Of a stretch of DNA of 64,000 bases, positions 59,801 to 64,000 are shown piece by piece. This DNA is from Cryptomeria japonica (taxonomy: Eukaryota; Streptophyta; Pinopsida; Cupressales; Cupressaceae), in the NCBI RefSeq assembly GCF_030272615.1, contig NC_081410.1, positions 124,962,640 to 125,026,639 of the forward strand. Reading direction: 5' to 3'. Position 1 is the stretch's first letter. Every line of letters starts with the position of its first letter. The position numbers were made by a program, and so were the translations under genes. The notes beneath the pieces are model-generated. The model had not been told where the DNA came from, ran no database searches, and saw only the letters and a list, made by a program, of their open reading frames with translations.

Positions 59801-61331
59801 ATATCTTAATGACTCCTTGTTCAATTAGAACCTTTTCTGTTGCTAAGCCCTTTTCAATGACATCCTTGAAGGTGGACAAACAAGCTTTCCTTAGATCATA
59901 GCCAATGTCCTTGTTAACATTTTGTGTGAACATTTCTACCATTTGTTTCTGTGGAATTTTGCAAGAGCATCTGCTAGCTAGATTTCTCCATCTTTGTAGA
60001 AATGATGCAAAAGATTCTCCTTCTTTTTGTTTAGTATTGCACAAAGTAGTGACTGAGATATCTGTCTCTATATTGTAGGAGAAATGCTGAATAAATGCCT
60101 CTGCTAAGTCACCCCATGACTTAATACCAGGTGGTAGTTGAGAGAACCATTCCATAGCTTGATCGCCTAAACTTTGTGGGAACAATCTCATCAAATATGT
60201 TTCTTCTGCCGCTACCTCAATACAAGCTGTGAAAAATTGTCTTATGTGTGCCTTGGGGTCTCCTTTTCCTCTATACTTGTCAAATTTTGGCGTCACAAAG
60301 TGTGCAAGAAATGGAGGCATTGGAATGCTCTTATCAAATGGATAAGGACATATGTCTCTCATAGTGTATGTTGGTTTTGGTGTATTCATGTCCTCCATTT
60401 TCTTTTGTAAATCTCTGATTTGTTGCTCCAAATTGCTCTTAGGTGGAGATCGACTTCTTGTAGCATACCCCATGTTTGAGGCACCCATTGGAGGAGGGGC
60501 TTGTTGCATGTATGGATGATATTGATCATACACATGTTCATATGGAGGAGGTCTATATTGATGCGGCATATATGGAGCACTTGGTATAGCTTCATGTTGA
60601 GGAACCCCATATCTATTTTGTGCATGTATACCATATTCTACAGGCATGTCATGTTCTATTGTGTTGCCCCCAAATTTGACATGAGGTTTCCTTGTGTCCA
60701 AATTTTGAGCATGCCTTTGAATGTCCAATTGTTTTGGTTGATCCATAGCTTGAGCATGTGATTGAGCATATCTATCTGCATAAGACTTCCATAATGGTCT
60801 TCGAAGGTAAGTATCATATGTTTGAGCATGTGTATGTGGGACTTCTGGTTTTTGAAGCAAAGCTGATGGTGATTCAGGTACCATATGTGGTCCTCTATTT
60901 CCTCCACTATTAGGTCTCCTTTGATCCATGTTGGAGTGAGTTTGTTGCGAGGGTCAGTTTTCCATAAGTTGAGACATGTCAAAGTCATGAGGTATTTTAG
61001 CTCCACTTTGTGCCATCATGTGTAAGAAGTATTGTCTATCCCTCCTCATTATTTCTTCAACCAATCTATTCAAATGAGGATTCATAATGGATTCTTCTAC
61101 ATCAGCTGAATGTATTGAAAAGTTGTCCACATTGTCATTGTGTGTAGCATTGTTGTTTGTAGTGTCTGTGTTTTCCACATTGGGAATGTTTCTATAAACA
61201 TCCATGTCAGGTAATGTAGTGTGCTCAGGATTGAAAAATAAATCGTTATCATACACATAAGAACTCATGTTTGCGGATTCTTGAGCCTCTTTAGCTTTTC
61301 TCCTATATTTTTGAAGACGGGTTTCAACCAT
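53808..61331 (-). pseudogene. Element C gag-pol polyprotein, one frame of ~2,507 codons
   Basis: One uninterrupted phase from the ATG at 61331 to the stop at 53808, broken only by seven stop codons (near 60954, 59625, 57030, 56226, 56160, 54934 and 54051) and no frameshift. Gag: ICPYPFDKSIPMPPF, YRGKGDPKAHIRQFFTAC, AMEWFSQLPPGIKSW, then CEFHKSKGHKTGNCH as zinc motif. Protease: IDRGAGLNICTL near 58755 (Arg in the flap-side position). A G-patch-like segment lies at about 58055-57915 (KILQKFGYDGKSPLGLRKEG, then SKGLGF). RT: SNLVPVSKPDGSIRICIDFR, SLMDGFSGYNQI and an intact EDYVDDLL at about 56414-56431. RNase H follows, then the extra aRNH-type domain (LYFDGSYTQHGAGAGI, NNIAEYEALTTGL, PREQNRAADGM). 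Integrase: HEGICGPH with CKQC, GLDLIGKI, ITDNGRPF, GNGQAEVSNK. This is the standard Tat order. Confidence 0.93.
57915..58055 (-). other. G-patch-like domain between protease and RT of element C
   Basis: The segment GFKILQKFGYDGKSPLGL, followed by EGVMEPLQPE and RSKGLGF, matches the spacing of a G-patch (a hydrophobic start, KFGY/W, G..LGL, a Gly-Val-x-Glu-Pro turn and a closing GLG). G-patch domains bind nucleic acid or helicases and occur after protease in betaretroviruses. Its function in this element is inferred only. Confidence 0.6.
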
Positions 61332-63533
61332 GAACTAGGTATTTGACCAAGATGTGAGAGACTAGATGAAAAATGGAAAGAGTATGGAAGACCAAGAGTT
61401 GTATGGAGTGTAAATGAATCTGAGGTGTACTTGCAATGTCCAAAGTGTAAGACCAAGTATGTATGTAGTAGAGTAGGTGTGACTTCCAAAGAGAGGATAG
61501 TTTCTCTTGATGAGGTAAGCTGACCTTGACTCTAAGTAAGACCAAATGAGACCCAAAGGTAAGAAACCTTGATGAGGGACCACTTAGCAAAGTGTAGTTG
61601 TATGTAGTATGTTGACAAAGTATGATGAGGACAAGCAAGTGACCTTTTGACCCAAGTTTAGACAAGTATGAATATAAAATGAGATGTGAAGCAATGATGG
61701 ACTGTATGAGACCCAAAGACAGGTTGAATGCTAGATGAAACCTAAAGAAACAACCTAGGAAGCTCAAGTATTCCGAAACTAATTTCTCTTGTTTGCTAGA
61801 CTGTAAAAATTTTCAATTTTGCACACAGACGCTTCTGTATACTTCACAAATGCGATTCCCAGACACAGACGTGTCTATGTTCGACACAGACGCTGCTAGA
61901 CACACAAACGCTATTATGCCCTTCACAGATGCGCTTAGATGACTTCAGACGCGGTTAAAACAGACATAGACGTGTTTCTGTAAACTTCGTGCAATTTTTC
62001 CAATCGGTGAAGTTGTTTTGTTGTGACCAAATCCGACTGTTTTGACTGTTTTTTGTGACAAGAAGACACAATGTTGCTAAGGACTCAATGTTTGCAAGTG
62101 TTTAGACTCCAAAAGTGTGTTGTTTGATGTAAAATATTTTGCATACACTTGAAGACCCAAAAGACACAATTTTTTGTTGTTTGGTCTTGAATGTTTGAAT
62201 GTTTAACATAAGACAAGCACAATTCTTATGGCTGGCCAAGACAATAGTTGTTGATCCCACATAGGGTTTTACCCCCGAGGCTACGCTATTCAGAGAAAAT
62301 ACTTAGATGCTTGACCTCACTGGCTCCACCCTTGGCACTCACTTCTCGGGTCAGCCAAGCATCAGTCCCCATGAAAACTCCCCATGGCGAACTTTGTATC
62401 TCTACTAAGAACCGTATGTGTGTGGGCCGCTACCAGAGGTCCGACCTCCTGCCCCAACAACTAGAAGGATTTGGGCTTCTAAAACAAAAAGGTGCTAGTA
62501 AGGGCATCCGCTCGTGTGGCCATACATGCGGCACTTTCAGCTCTATAAATACAGAAGGCTCCCAGCCGGTAGGGGTTACGCCCTACAAATGATCAAATAA
62601 ATTTGATCAAACGGGTTTATGGGGAGACATAGTGTCGGTATGAACTAATCATCACACGTTATTCATAGTTTTCACCATGAATACATTTATTTATAGTGGT
62701 TTGGAAGAAGATGGCTTTTCTTTTGCTACCACTTGGGTCGTTCTCTTCTCACTAGTAGTCCTAATGACTACACGGGAAGACAGGCCCTCTAAAGATTAAA
62801 CAAAAAGAGCCTATTGCTCAAGACACAAAAGACAATGATTCAATTTTAGTGCACCAATGGAAGTGTTTGCTAATCTATGAAAACAAGGCACACAACAAAA
62901 TTTCAAAACCCTAGCCAAGGACCTACAACAAAATTTGTTAGTAGTTTGGGTTGTTTCAAATGATCACCCCTTCCTGCAAGTACACAAGTTAGGTAAATTT
63001 TAGAAACCCAAAAGACTTTGTGAAAGAGGGGCCTTCAACAAAAACGTTTTGCCTCCAAGACAAGCTGCACAAACTTAGTTAGCTAGATCTGAAAGGGTTA
63101 GTCCAAAAATAAACCAGATCTGAAACCCTAAGTGCGAAATCCGAAAATTGAATCAATGAAAATTTGAAAATTTTCGAAACAATAAAACACAGATGCTATT
63201 ACCCATGACACAGACGCGTCTGGATAACACAGACGCGTTTTTGTGATGCATAGATGCGGCCAAAAATCACAGACGCCCTTCTACGACACAGACGCGGGCA
63301 GAAATAACGCAGACGTGCTTCTGAAACATAGATACCCCTGTCTGAAACCTGCAAAATAAAATTTGTCGAAAACACAGACGCGATTCCAGATTCCGCAGAG
63401 GTGCCTGAAAATCAAAGACGCAATCCGAAAGTTTGCAGACGCGGAAAAACCTAAAATGTCGTCGAAAAATGTCCAATCTGCAACTTCAAAAACACAAAAT
63501 CTGCAACAAGAAGGTTAAATGCAAAGGGACAAG
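61332..63533 (-). other. Element C leader with ACACAGACGCG repeats
   Basis: About 2.2 kb between primer site and gag start, with no gene. Two blocks (61815-61985 and 63190-63450 on the given strand) hold repeated ACACAGACGCG-like words, which read CGCGTCTGTGT on the element's sense strand. The stretch 62,240-62,600 is less AT-rich than its surroundings, and I see no domain on either strand. Confidence 0.6.
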
Positions 63534-63555
63534 AGTCCCACCGGGCGTGCCAAAA
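63534..63555 (-). other. Element C primer binding site
   Basis: On - the sequence TTTTGGCACGCCCGGTGGGA directly follows the LTR end ATATACA. It has the TGGC...CCCGGTGG form of tRNA primer sites in plant gypsy elements. I cannot name the tRNA with certainty. Confidence 0.7.
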
Positions 63556-64000
63556 TGTATATGGTGAAAATGGATAACAATAATAACAAGATTGAAAGGC
63601 TAAATGAATCCAACCACAAAACCCTAGCCTAACAATAACAAAGATCCACCATAACATATGAAGATTACCTAAGACAATGCAAATAACACAAAATCACAAA
63701 GATTATACCATCACATGTCCAATAGGGTTTTGATCTCCATTCTTCCTATCTCCATTGATCTTGCTTGATATATTTGCTCTCAGATTTTTATGTGCACAAG
63801 AGCTCAACAAAGAACGGAATGTGGTTGCAAGTAGGATCGTAGTGTAGCCAATTGATCAAGTTGTTAGGGTTTGATAATGAAAAAGGCATCTCCTTAAATA
63901 GAAGACACAATATGAAATGGAGGGATAAGATTGAGAGGTGTAAAAAGGAGGTCGGCTAGGATTAGAGGGTAGGTAGAAGAAATAGTAAAATAATGAAAGG
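63556..64000 (-). repeat. Element C 5' LTR (partial)
   Basis: It matches 49787-50230 with four single-base differences. About 320 bp of this LTR should lie beyond the window edge. Confidence 0.93.

Larger units (their letters stand above)
49787..64000 (-). mobile_element. Element C: young Tat-like Ty3/gypsy retrotransposon (5' LTR runs off the window)
   Basis: The 3' LTR is at 49787-50549 and the 5' LTR starts at 63556 and continues past 64000. Over the 445 bp where both can be read there are four differences, about 1%. Reading on -, the order is 5' LTR, primer site, 2.2-kb leader, one gag-pol frame (61331-53808), a 3' region with an antisense spliced gene, polypurine tract and 3' LTR. It inserted into element D's gag at CCATC (49782-49786). 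Confirming the target duplication needs sequence beyond 64000. Confidence 0.92.

Noticed and set aside
62248-62592. 114-codon + strand frame in element C's leader
   Set aside because: No domain, antisense to the element, in a leader with no coding signature.

Overview
The window is plant nuclear DNA made almost entirely of transposable elements, most likely from a large, AT-rich, repeat-dense genome such as a gymnosperm (the gymnosperm assignment is inference). The signs are plant-type LTR retrotransposons with tRNA primer sites and polypurine tracts, an L1-type LINE with a DUF4283-like ORF1, GT-AG introns, a plant mobile domain exon, and LTRs dominated by TTAATTAAATAAATA-like sequence. I found no intact host gene, no tRNA or rRNA gene and nothing bacterial.

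Layout. (1) 1-12.2 kb: a two-gene cassette. A six-exon gene of unknown function on + (1129-3054) and a degenerate DDE-transposase-like gene on - (8601-11673) point at each other across 4.7 kb of a ~359-bp satellite (about 13 units). (2) 12.2-13.2 kb: two short-period arrays rich in inverted repeats. (3) 13.2-17.5 kb: a 3'-truncated L1-type LINE on -. (4) 17.6-23.1 kb: a second, diverged copy of the cassette in the opposite orientation: transposase-like gene on +, a 3.4-unit array of a related ~358-bp satellite, and a multi-exon S/T/P-rich gene on -. (5) 23.1-64 kb: a nest of LTR retrotransposons. Element A (Ty3/gypsy, 23102-35925) sits in an intron of the second cassette's - strand gene. It has 4.77-kb LTRs that each carry a long reading frame, and a pol with an RNase H domain ahead of the reverse transcriptase. 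Element D (Tat-like gypsy, from 35926) interrupts A's 3' LTR. Element B (38529-46496, complete, CATCT target duplication, gag but no pol, plus an 1,120-codon second frame) interrupts D's leader. Element C (Tat-like gypsy on -, 49787 to beyond the window) interrupts D's gag. C is the youngest: its LTR copies differ at 4 positions in about 445 bp. Its gag-pol is a single frame of about 2,507 codons with seven stops. It also carries an antisense spliced plant mobile domain gene.

How the parts work together. Within each retroelement the genes follow the usual logic of gag particle, protease, reverse transcriptase/RNase H, and integrase. Most copies are dead through stops, frameshifts and catalytic changes (for example YLDN instead of YLDD in A). 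Most stops in element B's second frame are TAG, as expected from C-to-T decay of methylated CAG/CTG. The least explained parts are the convergent two-gene cassettes around a satellite, the reading frame inside A's LTRs, the covarying hairpin repeats and CGCGTCTGTGT arrays in C, and the pol-less element B.
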